NCBI RefSeq assembly: GCF_000317475.1
Contig: NC_019729.1
Location: 2,060,501-2,124,500 of the forward strand
Length of the DNA: 64,000 bases
Source: Oscillatoria nigro-viridis PCC 7112
Lineage (GTDB): Bacteria; Cyanobacteriota; Cyanobacteriia; Cyanobacteriales; Microcoleaceae
Reading direction: 5' to 3'
The stretch's first letter is position 1. Each line of letters opens with the position of its first letter. The notes under the pieces were generated by a model. That model ran no database searches. It was given only the letters and a program-made list of their open reading frames with translations, and was not told the DNA's origin. Both the position numbers and the translations under genes were made by a program. Below, piece by piece: positions 35,677-45,870 of the stretch.

Positions 35677-35765
35677 CAACATCTCACACTAACCGGACAT
35701 TTTGGCTGAACTTAATAAACCTGGTTTCTGCGATGGAAAACGTTTTAAGATTGTGCCAACCTATC

Positions 35766-37151
35766 CTAAGAAACAGTTTGGTGAACTAATTTAACTTTCC
35801 CTAAAGCCGTCTTCCTGCTGTCAAAAAGTTTCATCACGCCGGAGGAGATGGTCTCGATGACATCGGGAGAACAGTAAGACAAAAACTCTTCCGACGAAAT
35901 ATGACCGGCAAAAAAATCTTGAGCTTTCTTCAAAAAGTTTTCAGTTTCAGCAAAGCCGATAGATTTGATAATAAACGTAGAAACCGGGGAGTTTTTAATA
36001 TCATAGCGCGATTCTTGATTGCGTCCTATTTCTAGCAGGTCTAACACTTCTCTTTGCAACTGACTTTCTAATGGGTAGGCGATCTGTTTGTTGGGCAAGT
36101 AATCCTCCAAAACCGAGGTTTTAAATCCTGGTGCGCGCAATTCTCCCATCATAGTTGAAAGCGGAATATCGCGCCCCAAGCGGTAGGAAAGAGCTTCTAA
36201 AATGGCGATGGTAATTAGCTTGACCCCCAGATAAAGTTTAGCAACTTCGATATTTTTGCGAGTTCGGGCAATCAGGTTAGCGTAGGTTTCATCGTCCGGC
36301 TCTTGCATAAACTGCTGGAAAACCAGTTCGGGTTTGAGGCAGTTCAAAAATCCTTCCATTTTTTGCAGAGACTTGCGATATCCGGCAACAGTATAGGAAT
36401 TAACATTGGTCAATTCGTGGTTGGTTTCTGGCATCAAATTCCAGGTATTGTCTAAGAAATTAGAGGAATTTGGAGATGCAAAATTCTCGACATCTCTATT
36501 TGCTAACCTGACAGAACGCTTGACAATTTCTACAATTTCTGCATGGCTCCATCCCAAGTGAAAATCGCGATTTATAGTTATCAAACGCTGGTGCAAAAGT
36601 TCGATCGCGCTCAAACCGCTGGGCGCAACCGGACGAAAAGGGATAGTAGCTTCGATGCAAGCTGTTATCTCAGCGATCGTACTCGGTGGCAAAAAAGGCT
36701 CCAAAGATTTGGCAGCAATAACGGCACTCAAAAATTCGTTTTGGCCGCCAAACGGAGAGAGAGTCTTGCCGGGAATAAACCCAAATACTGAGGCCACTAG
36801 CTGATACATGGCATCGTCGGGCAGTTCGGTTTCATCTCTAATAACTAACTGCGATCGCACTTCTTTGACAAAAGGACAAAGGGCGCTGCTAATATTGAAA
36901 CTAACGCCCTGATCGACTTGCACGTACACTAGGTCGTGAAATAGGGCCGCTAACACCTCGATCGGATCGACTGACCCCCCGACCTCAAAAATGTGTTCCG
37001 ACGTGTGAAAGGAGCGCCAAGGCCCTCTCATCGCTTGAATGATTAGCTCAGCTATCTGCTCCAGCTTTGGAATATCTACTCGACCTCCTAATTGCTCGAT
37101 CGAGCTTACCAAGCAATCCAAGCACCGTTTTTGTTCTGCGAAAAGCTCCAT
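35766..37151 (-). CDS. HD-domain-like protein, cyanobacterial, unknown substrate
   Basis: 461 residues with GGAGGTG before ATG. Near the N-terminus WRSFHTSEHIFEVGG and IEVLAALFHDLVYVQ give the H...HD metal-binding pattern of HD phosphohydrolases. The rest is helical with no recognised domain (ARTRKNIEVAKLYLGVKLIT; ETENFLKKAQDFFAGH). It could hydrolyse a nucleotide or phosphate ester; that is inference from the HD motif alone. Confidence 0.7.
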   Translation of the reverse strand: MELFAEQKRCLDCLVSSIEQLGGRVDIPKLEQIAELIIQAMRGPWRSFHTSEHIFEVGGSVDPIEVLAALFHDLVYVQVDQGVSFNISSALCPFVKEVRSQLVIRDETELPDDAMYQLVASVFGFIPGKTLSPFGGQNEFLSAVIAAKSLEPFLPPSTIAEITACIEATIPFRPVAPSGLSAIELLHQRLITINRDFHLGWSHAEIVEIVKRSVRLANRDVENFASPNSSNFLDNTWNLMPETNHELTNVNSYTVAGYRKSLQKMEGFLNCLKPELVFQQFMQEPDDETYANLIARTRKNIEVAKLYLGVKLITIAILEALSYRLGRDIPLSTMMGELRAPGFKTSVLEDYLPNKQIAYPLESQLQREVLDLLEIGRNQESRYDIKNSPVSTFIIKSIGFAETENFLKKAQDFFAGHISSEEFLSYCSPDVIETISSGVMKLFDSRKTALGKVKLVHQTVS

Positions 37152-37795
37152 TTACACACCTCCAGTGCATTCCCTGATTGTCTTGCGCTTGATTGCATGG
37201 TATCAAAACGCGCTGCGATCCTGCCATGATTTGTCACTCAAAAATTTCAAATTTTATTGTGAAACAGGGAGAGAGGGCGAGGGAAAGAGCAAGAAGGAGG
37301 AAGAGGGAGGGAGAAGGAGGGAGAGGGAGAGCGAGAAATTAAATATTAAAAATTTGGCCGTTGTGGAGATTCCCGCAACTTGGGCGATCGGTATCATAAA
37401 TTACAGTAAAACTTACAAAAATTGAGTAAAAACTTGATGAATTTTTGATGAAATTATGAGGGATTTTTGACAAAAGCTGTGGGTGGGTGGCACTGACACC
37501 AGCTTCAAGCTGCAGTGGTATAAATACTGCGTGTGGCCTCAGAATAAGATTCGCAGACGTGGTGATAAAACTCTCGATATTTGCGCTGATACACTTCAGT
37601 TACTCAGCTTTCGGGCAGTTGGTCTAAAGCTTCTTCGATCGCCACTGTAACTGCTGCCTAGGTTTGCTGTAGCCTCGCCCAATCTAACACTAACAGAACT
37701 TACACAACTGTCAATCGATTTTAGATTTTAGATTTTAGATTTTAGATTTTAGATTTTAGATTGACTTGCGCGAGATAAATTCGGGGACTCCTTTA

Positions 37796-37873
37796 TCGGA
37801 TACAGGTTTTTGATTTATCCACGGATGAATCACGTGGCGGGTATCCTGGATGCTTTCGGTCACAAGTGATACT
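37796..37873. repeat. 78-bp perfect direct repeat, copy 1
   Basis: Starts TCGGATACAGGTTTTTGATT and ends GGTCACAAGTGATACT; identical to 37960-38037. Each copy is preceded by TTGACTTGCGCGAGATAAAT at a similar distance. Confidence 0.95.
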
Positions 37874-37959
37874 ACTGTCAATCGATTGCGCGATTTGAGA
37901 TTTTAGATTAAAGAATTGAAGCATTGACTTGCGCGAGATAAATACGTTCGGCAAGTTTC

Positions 37960-38037
37960 TCGGATACAGGTTTTTGATTTATCCACGGATGAATCACGTG
38001 GCGGGTATCCTGGATGCTTTCGGTCACAAGTGATACT
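37960..38037. repeat. 78-bp perfect direct repeat, copy 2
   Basis: Identical to copy 1. Diverged relatives on the other strand lie at about 7070-7115 and 62800-62880, marked by GCATCCAGGATAC or GCATCCGGGAGATA followed by GGATTCATCCGT. Confidence 0.95.
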
Positions 38038-38509
38038 GGCGCCATGCCGCACAATATCCGACAATAAATATGGGAAAATCGGGGCGTTTCAGTGGCTCAA
38101 TTAAATAATTAGACAACATCAATCTAGCTTAAATACCCCCTTAATCCCTTACTCCCCCTCTGCTGGGAATTCGTATGTTTAGAAGCGATTTCAATCGCCG
38201 AATCCACTGTTAAATACCCAACTTCTTTAAGTAGTTGAGGATCGGGGTATTGTGTGTTTTGAGCCGTTGCTGACAAGCGAATTTCAAAGGTGGTACCCGC
38301 CACGCGATCGATCCGTGGAATCAATCCAAAATCGAAAATCCTCAAGAAAGAGCATTTATCCGTGGGGTCGCCTCTAAAATCTAAAATCGAAAATCGCGCA
38401 ATCGATTGACTTAGGAATGAAAAATTAATAACTTGCACAATTAAACCCCAGAAGCCTTGATCCAAGGTAAACTATTGCTCTATTAGTCACCTTATTTATT
38501 TTTCATTCC

Positions 38510-40039
38510 TTACTGCATCCGATCGATCGTCCGATACTGCACCGCCTCCCCCACATGATTCGTTTTCAAGCTTTCATCCCCCGACAAATCAGCAATAGTT
38601 CTAGCAACCTTCAAAATGCGATCGCTAGCCCTCGCCGACAGCCCCAATTTCCGAATCGCCATCTCCAATAAATTCCGAGAAGCATCATCCAACTGACACC
38701 ATTTGTTAATGTGACTGCTTTGCATCTGGGCATTGCAGCGCAAACTAGATTCCGACTGAAAACGGCGAGTTGCGAGCTCTCGCGCCCGCTGCACCCTCAC
38801 CCGCACCGGTTCCGACTCTTCCCCCGTCGGCTGTCGCGTAATTTCCTCGGGTTTCAAACGATTAACGGCCACTTGTAAATCGATCCGATCCATCAAAGGC
38901 CCCGAAAGTTTTGCCCAATATTGCTCCCTCTTTTGCGGCGAACAAGTACACTGTTGGATCGAATCGCCGTAATAACCGCAAGCGCAAGGATTCGTACTTG
39001 CAACTAAAGTGAATTGCGCCGGAAACATCACCGATTGTCTAGTGCGAGAAATCGTCACATAACCATCTTCCAGCGGTTGTCGCAAAAACTCCAAAACATC
39101 TCTTTTAAACTCAGTTAATTCATCCAGAAAAAGTATGCCGCGATGTGCTAAAGAAATTTCACCCGGACGCGGAAAACTGCCGCCACCTACCAAAGAAGGG
39201 CCGGATGCCGAATGGTGAGGACTGCGGAAAGGTCGATCGCCCACCAAGCTTCCCTTATCCTTCAACAACCCCGCCACTGAATGAATTTGAGTCACATCCA
39301 AAGCTTCATCAAAGGTCAGCGGCGGCAAAATACCCGGCAAACGCCTCGCCAACATCGTCTTACCGCTCCCTGGCGGCCCCACAAAAATTAAATTGTGTCC
39401 CCCCGCCGCCGCAATTTCCAAAGCCCGCCGAGCGTGAATTTGCCCCTTTACATCCTTTAAATCTAGACCCAAAAACCGCGTTTTTGCTAACTCTTCTCTA
39501 CCGTTTACTTCTACAGGCGAATACACTTCAGGATTGTTCAAAAAATCAGTAACTGCAAAAATATTCTCAAAACCATAAACAGATATTCCGTGTACCAAAG
39601 CCGCTTCTTGCGCGTTACCAGCCGGTACAACTAATCCTGAAATACCCATTTTTTGAGCAGCAGCGGCGATCGGCAAAACCCCAGCCACAGGCCGCAAACT
39701 CCCATCTAAAGAAAGTTCCCCTAAAAACAAATAATCTCCCAAAAGTTGACCGCTGACTTGTTCGGATGCTGCTAAAATGCCAATGGCGATCGGCAAATCA
39801 AAACTCGGCCCTTCCTTCCGCAAATCCGCCGGAGTCAAATTAATCACAATACTCCGCATCGGAAAAGCATATCCCGAATTTTTTAGCGTAGCCTTAACCC
39901 TTTCTTTAGCTTCTTGCACCGCAGAATCTGGCAATCCCACAACCACAATTTTCGGTAGCCCCCCTGACACATCAGCCTCAACACCCACCTTTACCGCGTC
40001 AATTCCAACGATCGATGCACTCCAAACCCTAGCAAGCAT
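38510..40039 (-). CDS. comM: YifB/ComM-family Mg chelatase-like AAA ATPase
   Basis: 509 residues, standard length. An N-terminal Lon-protease-like domain (SIVGIDAVKVGVEADVSGG) is followed by the AAA core with Walker A FVGPPGSGKTMLARRLP, Walker B GILFLDELTEF and a C4 zinc-finger-like CACGYYGD...CTCSP. ComM is a hexameric helicase that extends branch migration during natural transformation; homologues in transformable cyanobacteria suggest the same role. Confidence 0.92.
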   Translation of the reverse strand: MLARVWSASIVGIDAVKVGVEADVSGGLPKIVVVGLPDSAVQEAKERVKATLKNSGYAFPMRSIVINLTPADLRKEGPSFDLPIAIGILAASEQVSGQLLGDYLFLGELSLDGSLRPVAGVLPIAAAAQKMGISGLVVPAGNAQEAALVHGISVYGFENIFAVTDFLNNPEVYSPVEVNGREELAKTRFLGLDLKDVKGQIHARRALEIAAAGGHNLIFVGPPGSGKTMLARRLPGILPPLTFDEALDVTQIHSVAGLLKDKGSLVGDRPFRSPHHSASGPSLVGGGSFPRPGEISLAHRGILFLDELTEFKRDVLEFLRQPLEDGYVTISRTRQSVMFPAQFTLVASTNPCACGYYGDSIQQCTCSPQKREQYWAKLSGPLMDRIDLQVAVNRLKPEEITRQPTGEESEPVRVRVQRARELATRRFQSESSLRCNAQMQSSHINKWCQLDDASRNLLEMAIRKLGLSARASDRILKVARTIADLSGDESLKTNHVGEAVQYRTIDRMQ

Positions 40040-40248
40040 TTTTCTTTATCCTTAATTTGCCTGTCCTTGATTCATCATCTATTATGATTAACAATGACTA
40101 ATGAATATCGGGAGAGGCAAGAAAAACTTTTCCTTGCCTCTTCTTTTTCTCCTCTTCCCTCTCTCCTGCTGGGTCTTCCCTCTTCCCACTTCCCCTTCCC
40201 TCTTCCCACTTCCGCCTTCTTCCCACTTCCTTCTTCCCTCTTCCGTCA

Positions 40249-40306
40249 AAATCCATCCGTTAAATCCGTTACATCTTGTACACTGCTTCGTTGCCGAACT
40301 TCGTTA
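40249..40306. repeat. CCGTTA...GTTGCCGAACTTC dispersed repeat
   Basis: Sits directly before the HIT gene, preceded by a long CTTCCC-type pyrimidine tract (40130-40245). The longer open frame through it (from 40094) is repeat sequence, not protein. Confidence 0.7.
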
Positions 40307-40312
40307 ACACCC

Positions 40313-40660
40313 ATGACAACTCAAGAAACGCTTTTCAGCAAAATCATCCGCAAAGAGATTCCGGCAGACATCGTTTATGAAGACGACTTGGCCCTCGCGT
40401 TCAGAGATATCCATCCGCAAGCGCCCGTCCACATCCTCGTCATTCCCAAACAGCCTATTGCCAAATTAGCCGATGCCGAGTCGGGAGATCGTGCTCTCAT
40501 GGGACACTTGCTGCTGACTGTCAAACGGGTAGCAGAACAACTCGGACTTAGCAACGGCTATCGCGTCGTCATTAATAGCGGCAGCGACGGCGGCCAAACT
40601 GTAGACCACCTGCACCTTCACGTTCTCGGCGGTCGGGAGATGAACTGGCCCCCAGGCTAA
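40313..40660 (+). CDS. HIT-family nucleotide hydrolase
   Basis: 115 residues from ATG at 40313: [20 protein letters not shown], the start typical of HinT proteins, and the catalytic histidine triad HLHLHVLGG near the end. HinT-like enzymes hydrolyse aminoacyl adenylates or adenosine phosphoramidates. Length fits; the N-terminal frame extension is rejected. Confidence 0.92.
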   Translation: MTTQETLFSKIIRKEIPADIVYEDDLALAFRDIHPQAPVHILVIPKQPIAKLADAESGDRALMGHLLLTVKRVAEQLGLSNGYRVVINSGSDGGQTVDHLHLHVLGGREMNWPPG

Positions 40661-41210
40661 AGGCTAATTTGTACGCATAAATTGCGGACTCATCCTCAGA
40701 AGCCCGGTTGATTTCTATTGCCAAGCGCCTCAGAAACCGGGTTTCTTTTTTCGTCAAGAAACCCGGTTGATTGGAGATTATTGAGAATGCAGCCCGATCG
40801 CACTCAAAACTAGCTTTTCACTATTCTCCCGATAAAAAGTTCCCGTCGCAGAATTCAACGATGAGATGTAAATAAATATTAAAAATTATATTTTCAATAC
40901 TTAATTAACAAATATTTAGATAGAAAGAGAATCGAGCTGAACAACAAATAATTTGCCAGAATTGCTGGATCTAGCTACAGCCAATATATTCAGTTCTTCA
41001 GGTCGCTATATTTAACCTGTTAGGTATGTAATATAACTTTGTAAAAAACTATAAATATTTACCAAGAAGCAAGTTTTTGTAAATGTTTGTAAAATCTTTA
41101 AATTGTCAGCCGTAATCCCTTGGCAAACTTTAGTGAATGGTGTTACTAATATAAACGTGGGGCATCCCCACAACGAACCTTGAAAATTCAATTAAGCCAT
41201 CATAAACCAA
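40661..41210. promoter_or_regulatory. psbA upstream region
   Basis: 550 bp containing the AAACCCGGTTT repeat near 40700-40770 (a hairpin-forming copy), then AT-rich sequence (40860-41110). A long untranslated leader is typical for psbA; specific promoter boxes cannot be assigned with confidence. Confidence 0.5.
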
Positions 41211-42293
41211 ATGACAACAACCGTACAGCGTCGCGAAAGCGGCAACGTTTGGGAACGGTTCTGCGAGTGGGTAACTAGCACCGAAAACCGCATTTATGTG
41301 GGTTGGTTCGGCGTCTTGATGATTCCCACCTTGCTCAGCGCCACCATCTGCTACGTCATCGCCTTCATCGCTGCCCCACCAGTGGACATCGACGGCATCC
41401 GCGAACCAGTAGCAGGTTCCTTAATGTACGGCAACAACATCATCACAGGTGCTGTTGTGCCTTCATCGAATGCGATCGGGCTTCACTTCTATCCAATCTG
41501 GGAAGCTGCTTCCCTCGATGAGTGGTTGTACAACGGCGGCCCCTACCAATTGGTAGTATTTCACTTCCTGATCGGCATTTTCTGCTACATGGGTCGCGAA
41601 TGGGAACTGTCCTACCGCTTGGGAATGCGTCCTTGGATCTGCGTCGCTTACTCTGCACCAGTAGCAGCAGCCACCGCAGTATTCTTGATCTACCCGATCG
41701 GACAAGGCAGCTTTTCTGACGGTATGCCCTTGGGTATCTCCGGCACATTCAACTTCATGATCGTGTTCCAAGCCGAGCACAACATCCTGATGCACCCCTT
41801 CCACATGTTGGGAGTTGCGGGTGTCTTCGGCGGTGCTCTGTTCTCCGCCATGCACGGTTCTCTTGTTACCTCCAGCTTGGTTCGCGAAACAACCGAAACT
41901 GAATCTTTGAACTACGGTTACAAATTCGGTCAAGAAGAAGAAACCTACAACATCGTTGCAGCCCACGGCTACTTCGGTCGTTTGATTTTCCAATACGCGA
42001 GCTTTAACAACAGCCGTTCTTTGCACTTCTTGTTAGGTGCATGGCCAGTAGTCGGCATCTGGTTTACCGCTTTGGGTATCTCCACGATGGCGTTCAACTT
42101 GAACGGTTTCAACTTCAACCAATCGATTATCGACTCTCAAGGTCGCGTCATCAATACTTGGGCTGATGTCATCAACCGCGCTAACTTGGGTATGGAAGTA
42201 ATGCACGAGCGCAACGCTCACAACTTCCCGCTCGACTTGGCCGCCGGTGAAGTCACCCCAGTAGCAATGGTTGCTCCTTCCATCAACGGCTAA
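41211..42293 (+). CDS. psbA: photosystem II D1 protein, high-light type (Glu130)
   Basis: 360 residues. Functional residues are at the expected positions: Y161 (TyrZ), D170, E189, H190, H198 (P680 chlorophyll), H215, S264, H272, H332, E333, H337, D342, and processing would follow A344. Residue 130 is Glu, the form linked to high-light D1 isoforms (low-light D1 has Gln). The 16-residue extension ends VAPSING and is removed by CtpA. A hairpin terminator follows. Confidence 0.99.
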   Translation: MTTTVQRRESGNVWERFCEWVTSTENRIYVGWFGVLMIPTLLSATICYVIAFIAAPPVDIDGIREPVAGSLMYGNNIITGAVVPSSNAIGLHFYPIWEAASLDEWLYNGGPYQLVVFHFLIGIFCYMGREWELSYRLGMRPWICVAYSAPVAAATAVFLIYPIGQGSFSDGMPLGISGTFNFMIVFQAEHNILMHPFHMLGVAGVFGGALFSAMHGSLVTSSLVRETTETESLNYGYKFGQEEETYNIVAAHGYFGRLIFQYASFNNSRSLHFLLGAWPVVGIWFTALGISTMAFNLNGFNFNQSIIDSQGRVINTWADVINRANLGMEVMHERNAHNFPLDLAAGEVTPVAMVAPSING

Positions 42294-42311
42294 ATTTAGC
42301 TTTTGATTAAC

Positions 42312-42346
42312 AAAAAGCGCTCCTAGAAATAGGGGCGCTTTTTGTT
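42312..42346 (+). terminator. rho-independent terminator of psbA
   Basis: AAAAAGCGCTCC and GGGGCGCTTTTTG form a stem with a loop TAGAAATA, followed by a T-run, 18 bp after the psbA stop. Confidence 0.9.
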
Positions 42347-42481
42347 TTGGCAAGTAGAATTTGAGAGATTTTTTTCTGTTAAATCCGTTAAATCCGTTAA
42401 ATCCCATACACTGCGCCTTGCCGAACTTCCCGATCGATCTGATATATTGATTAAGAATTATTATTTTTGGCAATCATCAAA

Positions 42482-44275
42482 GTGGCGATATTTAACAGGC
42501 ACAAATTTGAAAAACTCGCGGTTCATAAATCCAAAACATTAGCCTGGGCGATCGCACTTTTCAGCGGCATTTTGATGGCATTGGCAACCGCACCAGTAAA
42601 TGCTTGGCTATTGGCTTGGGTAGCATTAGCTCCCCTGTGGATTTTGGTTGTTAGTTATGAAAAGCCAAAAATAGAAGAACAAAAACAAAAATTTCTCTTT
42701 CTTCCTTCTTTCCTCAACATCCATCCGTTACATCTTGTACAGTGCTCGTGGCCGAACTTCCTTCTTCCTTTACTCTGGGGAATTGGCTATCACGGATTAG
42801 CTTTATCTTGGATTATTGGAATTCACCCGATGACTTGGTTGGGAGTTCCTTGGTGGCCGAGTTTGGCGATCGCACTTTTTTGCTGGGCATTCATCACCCT
42901 CTGGGGAGCAGCCTTAGTCGCCCTTTGGGCGTGGCTATTTGTAATTCTCAACTCCTTCAGTTTCCCAGGAAAAAATTCAATTCTTATTCTTAACTCCCCC
43001 CCTTTACAAGGGGGGGTTGGGGGGGGTAGCTCCGATCTTGTTCTTCTTAACTCTCCCCCTTTACAACGGGTGGTTGGCGGGAGCAGCTCTAAATTCTCAG
43101 CGTTAACTCGCGTTTTAATTGGCACAGCTTTGTGGTGCGCCTTAGAAAGTATTTGGAGTACAGGTTCGCTGTGGTGGACATCACTATCATATACGCAAAG
43201 CCCGCACAATTTAGCAATATTGCACCTCGGTCAACTCTCCGGGCCCAGCGCAGTAACAGCCGCTATTGTAGCAGTAAATGGCTTAATCGCAGAAGCTTGG
43301 CTCGAAGGAAGAAGGAAGAAAGAAGAAGTCAGAAGGAAGAATTGGATTCCTTATATTTTGCCTGCGAGTTTGTGTTTAGTTTTGCATATTGCAGGATGGA
43401 GTTTATACAACCGTCCTTTGAATCAAGAAGCTGCAACCGCTTTAAAAATTGGCGTTATTCAAGGCAATATTCCTAACGAGATTAAGTTTGACTCAGCGGG
43501 TTGGAAGCGCGCTTTGGAAGGTTACACCACTGGATACAAACAGCTAGCAGACAGAAAAGTCGATGCTGTGTTAATTCCAGAGACGGCTTTGCCTTTTATC
43601 TGGACAAACGAGTATCAGCGTTCTACTCTTTCTTTTTACCAAGCTATACTCGAACGCGGCGTTGTGGCTTGGGTGGGAGGATTCGGACAGCAAGAGAATA
43701 GTATCACTAACAGCTTATTGGCGATCGATCGCAGTGGAGAAATTGTCGGCCGCTACGATAAACTAAAGCTAGTGCCTTTAGGCGAATATATCCCTTTTTA
43801 CGAAATCTTAGGCGGGATTATTAATCGGCTTTCTCCCTTAGATGCTCATTTAGTACCCGGTAATTCTAAACAATTGTTTGATACGCCGTTTGGCCGCGCC
43901 ATTGTCGGAATTTGTTACGATTCTGCCTTTGCTGAAATCTTCCGATATCAGGCGGCGAATGGAGGCGAATTTATGATCGCAGCTTCCAACAATGCCCATT
44001 ACAAACCGCCCATGCTGGCTCAACATCACGCTCTCGATGTAATGCGGGCAATTGAAACTGATAGATGGGCAGTTATCGCAACTAATACGGGTTACTCTGC
44101 TTTTGTAAATCCTCGCGGCGAGACGGTTTGGAAGTCGAGAATTAATACTTATGAAGTCCGAGATACTACTATTTATCGGCGGCAAACTCGGACTTTATAC
44201 GTGCGGTGGGGAGATTGGCTGACGCCTTTATTGTTAGTATTGGCGGGGTTAATGCTGTTTATTGTTAGAAATTAA
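42482..44275 (+). CDS. lnt: apolipoprotein N-acyltransferase with repeat-derived insertions
   Basis: About 597 residues against roughly 510 in E. coli. Several membrane helices precede the nitrilase domain with catalytic E in LIPETALPF, K in RYDKLKLVPLGEYIPF and C in GICYDSAF. Lnt adds the third acyl chain to lipoproteins. Three in-frame insertions from dispersed repeats lie between helices: FLPSFLNIHPLHLVQC (about 42700-42766), ILNSPPLQGGVGGG plus a second SPPLQ unit (about 42985-43095), and EGRRKKEEVRRKN (about 43303-43345). No ATG fits; GTG at 42482 preferred over TTG at 42467. Confidence 0.9.
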   Translation: MAIFNRHKFEKLAVHKSKTLAWAIALFSGILMALATAPVNAWLLAWVALAPLWILVVSYEKPKIEEQKQKFLFLPSFLNIHPLHLVQCSWPNFLLPLLWGIGYHGLALSWIIGIHPMTWLGVPWWPSLAIALFCWAFITLWGAALVALWAWLFVILNSFSFPGKNSILILNSPPLQGGVGGGSSDLVLLNSPPLQRVVGGSSSKFSALTRVLIGTALWCALESIWSTGSLWWTSLSYTQSPHNLAILHLGQLSGPSAVTAAIVAVNGLIAEAWLEGRRKKEEVRRKNWIPYILPASLCLVLHIAGWSLYNRPLNQEAATALKIGVIQGNIPNEIKFDSAGWKRALEGYTTGYKQLADRKVDAVLIPETALPFIWTNEYQRSTLSFYQAILERGVVAWVGGFGQQENSITNSLLAIDRSGEIVGRYDKLKLVPLGEYIPFYEILGGIINRLSPLDAHLVPGNSKQLFDTPFGRAIVGICYDSAFAEIFRYQAANGGEFMIAASNNAHYKPPMLAQHHALDVMRAIETDRWAVIATNTGYSAFVNPRGETVWKSRINTYEVRDTTIYRRQTRTLYVRWGDWLTPLLLVLAGLMLFIVRN

Positions 44276-44590
44276 CTACTAGGTTATACGATTTTAGATT
44301 TTCGATACCAATCTAAAATCTAAAATCTAAAATCTAAAATCTAAAATCTAAAATTGTTAGTATGGGCTGGATTAATGCTGTTTATTGTTAAAAGTTAACC
44401 AGAAGATTTTAGATTTTACAGCCTATTCCAGGTTTGTGAAATACACCCGATCGACCTGGTTTATTTACAGCGATCGCATCATTACTGATTCAGTTGCTCG
44501 AAACCCGGTCGATCGCGATCTACATCTACATGGAATATGCTGTATATACCAATCTAAAATCTAAAATCTAAAATCTAAAATCGACTGACT
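44276..44590. other. intergenic heptamer repeats, no gene
   Basis: (AAAATCT)n tracts at about 44310-44355 and 44553-44582 between the convergent lnt and bestrophin genes. A short copy of the end of lnt (TAGTATGGGCTGGATTAATG, then CTGTTTATTGTTA, at 44360-44393) repeats 44235-44265, a partial tandem duplication. Confidence 0.7.
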
Positions 44591-45496
44591 CTACTTATCT
44601 TTCACGTGTTCGTGAACGCTAGGAGATAAAGAAATCAAATCGTCGATATTGCGCTGCATGGCAGCACAAATATTGTCCAAAGGCAAATCATTGGCATCGA
44701 GCCCGAAGGGATTTTCTATTTCAATGCCGATTTCTTCGATGCCGAACAAAGTAAAACTAATTAAAGCCACAACAGGACCGGTTCCCCAACCCAAATCCTT
44801 CACCATTTGAAAGGGCAGTGCCAAACAGTAAAGCAACAATAGTTGTTTCAGGTGAATCGCGTAAGCCAAAGGGATAGGCGTCTTCAAAATCCGCTCGCAG
44901 CCGCCTAATACATCTATCATAGAATTGAGCAACTCATTCATACCTGTTAATTGATAGACATCCAGGCAATTGCGCTCGTACTGCTCGTGCATATAATCCT
45001 CAATCCAAAAGGCAATTTCTAGCGGCGGATTGTTCATTGATTTGAGCTTTTGGTACTGCGCTGGGGACATTAACGGTTCCAATTCTGGATTTACAGATTC
45101 TTGCCGCAAGTGCAGTTTCATCGCCACTGCAAAGGCAGGTAACAGGCGCAGGGCTGACTTTTTGAGTTCGATATCCTGCGGATCTTTTTCCTCAATGGCT
45201 ACCCAGATTTGGCGCGCCAAATTGCGGACGTTGTTGACCAAAGTTCCCCAAAATTTTCGACCGTCCCAAAATCTTTCGTAGGCTGTATTTGTCCGAAAAA
45301 CTAACAGTAGACCCAGGACAATACTGGGTACAATACTCGACAAAATTGGCAAGGAAACCGGCAACTTTAAAAAGTGCAGCAGGGAAATAAAAACTCCAAA
45401 GCCGCCGCACAGCAAAACCCGGGGCAAAATTGAGGGAATGACAGACCCTCGAACCTGTAATGCAATTTTAAACCAAGGTGGTCGATCGCCACTCAT
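44591..45496 (-). CDS. bestrophin-like (UPF0187) membrane channel
   Basis: 301 residues with AGGAGA before ATG. N-terminal helices (PRVLLCGGFGVFISLLHF; SIVPSIVLGLLLVFRTNTAY) hold the RTNTAYERFWDGRKFWG signature of bacterial bestrophins. These form pentameric ion channels; in cyanobacteria/plastids relatives conduct chloride or bicarbonate at thylakoids. The physiological ion here is inference. Confidence 0.88.
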   Translation of the reverse strand: MSGDRPPWFKIALQVRGSVIPSILPRVLLCGGFGVFISLLHFLKLPVSLPILSSIVPSIVLGLLLVFRTNTAYERFWDGRKFWGTLVNNVRNLARQIWVAIEEKDPQDIELKKSALRLLPAFAVAMKLHLRQESVNPELEPLMSPAQYQKLKSMNNPPLEIAFWIEDYMHEQYERNCLDVYQLTGMNELLNSMIDVLGGCERILKTPIPLAYAIHLKQLLLLYCLALPFQMVKDLGWGTGPVVALISFTLFGIEEIGIEIENPFGLDANDLPLDNICAAMQRNIDDLISLSPSVHEHVKDK

Positions 45497-45870
45497 GCAA
45501 GTCTCCTGATTAAATTAAATGAACCCCGCCCTAGCGCGGGCAGCGCAAATGCCTGGTAAACTTAGTTCTTCAGCTCCCGTCGCCAGTCGATTTGAGATTC
45601 GAGATTTTAGATTGACTCCACAGATAAATCTGGGGGGTTTGAACTTTTGTCTAAAATTTTTGGGTCTCCACGACTGCTGTGAGGGCTTCTATCCCTATTT
45701 GGGTGCGGTGAGAGGTTCCGAAAAAAGCTTTCCTACAAACAACCTTTGGATTTTACCCAAAAAACTCATCTTTACGCTCAATCTAAAATCTCAAATCTAC
45801 AATCTACAATTGATTGACGGAGGGAATTAATTCGGTAAGATTAACTATGTATCTTTAAACCTCAGCTTCC
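45497..45870. other. divergent intergenic region, bestrophin-recJ
   Basis: Contains TTTTAGATTGA and AATCTAAAATCTC fragments of the heptamer family and no gene. Promoters for both divergent genes must lie here. Confidence 0.5.

Larger units (their letters stand above)
37152..38509. other. 1.36-kb gene-free, repeat-rich region
   Basis: Contains a purine-rich GGGAGAGAGGG-type tract (37265-37335), a heptamer (TTTTAGA)n tract (37720-37760), the two 78-bp direct repeats, and a degenerate relative near 38285-38400. A 113-residue minus-strand frame (38124-38465) is built from repeat sequence and is not a credible gene. Confidence 0.7.

Noticed and set aside
34393..35700. A 1.3-kb composite transposon bounded by AAGTCCGGCTAA and TTAGCCGGAC-like ends around the proline-rich gene
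   Set aside because: Ends match only loosely, no target duplication or transposase is seen; could be chance ends of the MITE family.
38124..38465. 113-residue minus-strand frame
   Set aside because: Largely made of the dispersed 78-bp-family and heptamer repeats; no ribosome site or recognisable domain.
41040..41210. Specific -35/-10 boxes for psbA
   Set aside because: TTGGCA and TAATAT can be found but the spacing is too long (about 21 bp), so no boxes are assigned.
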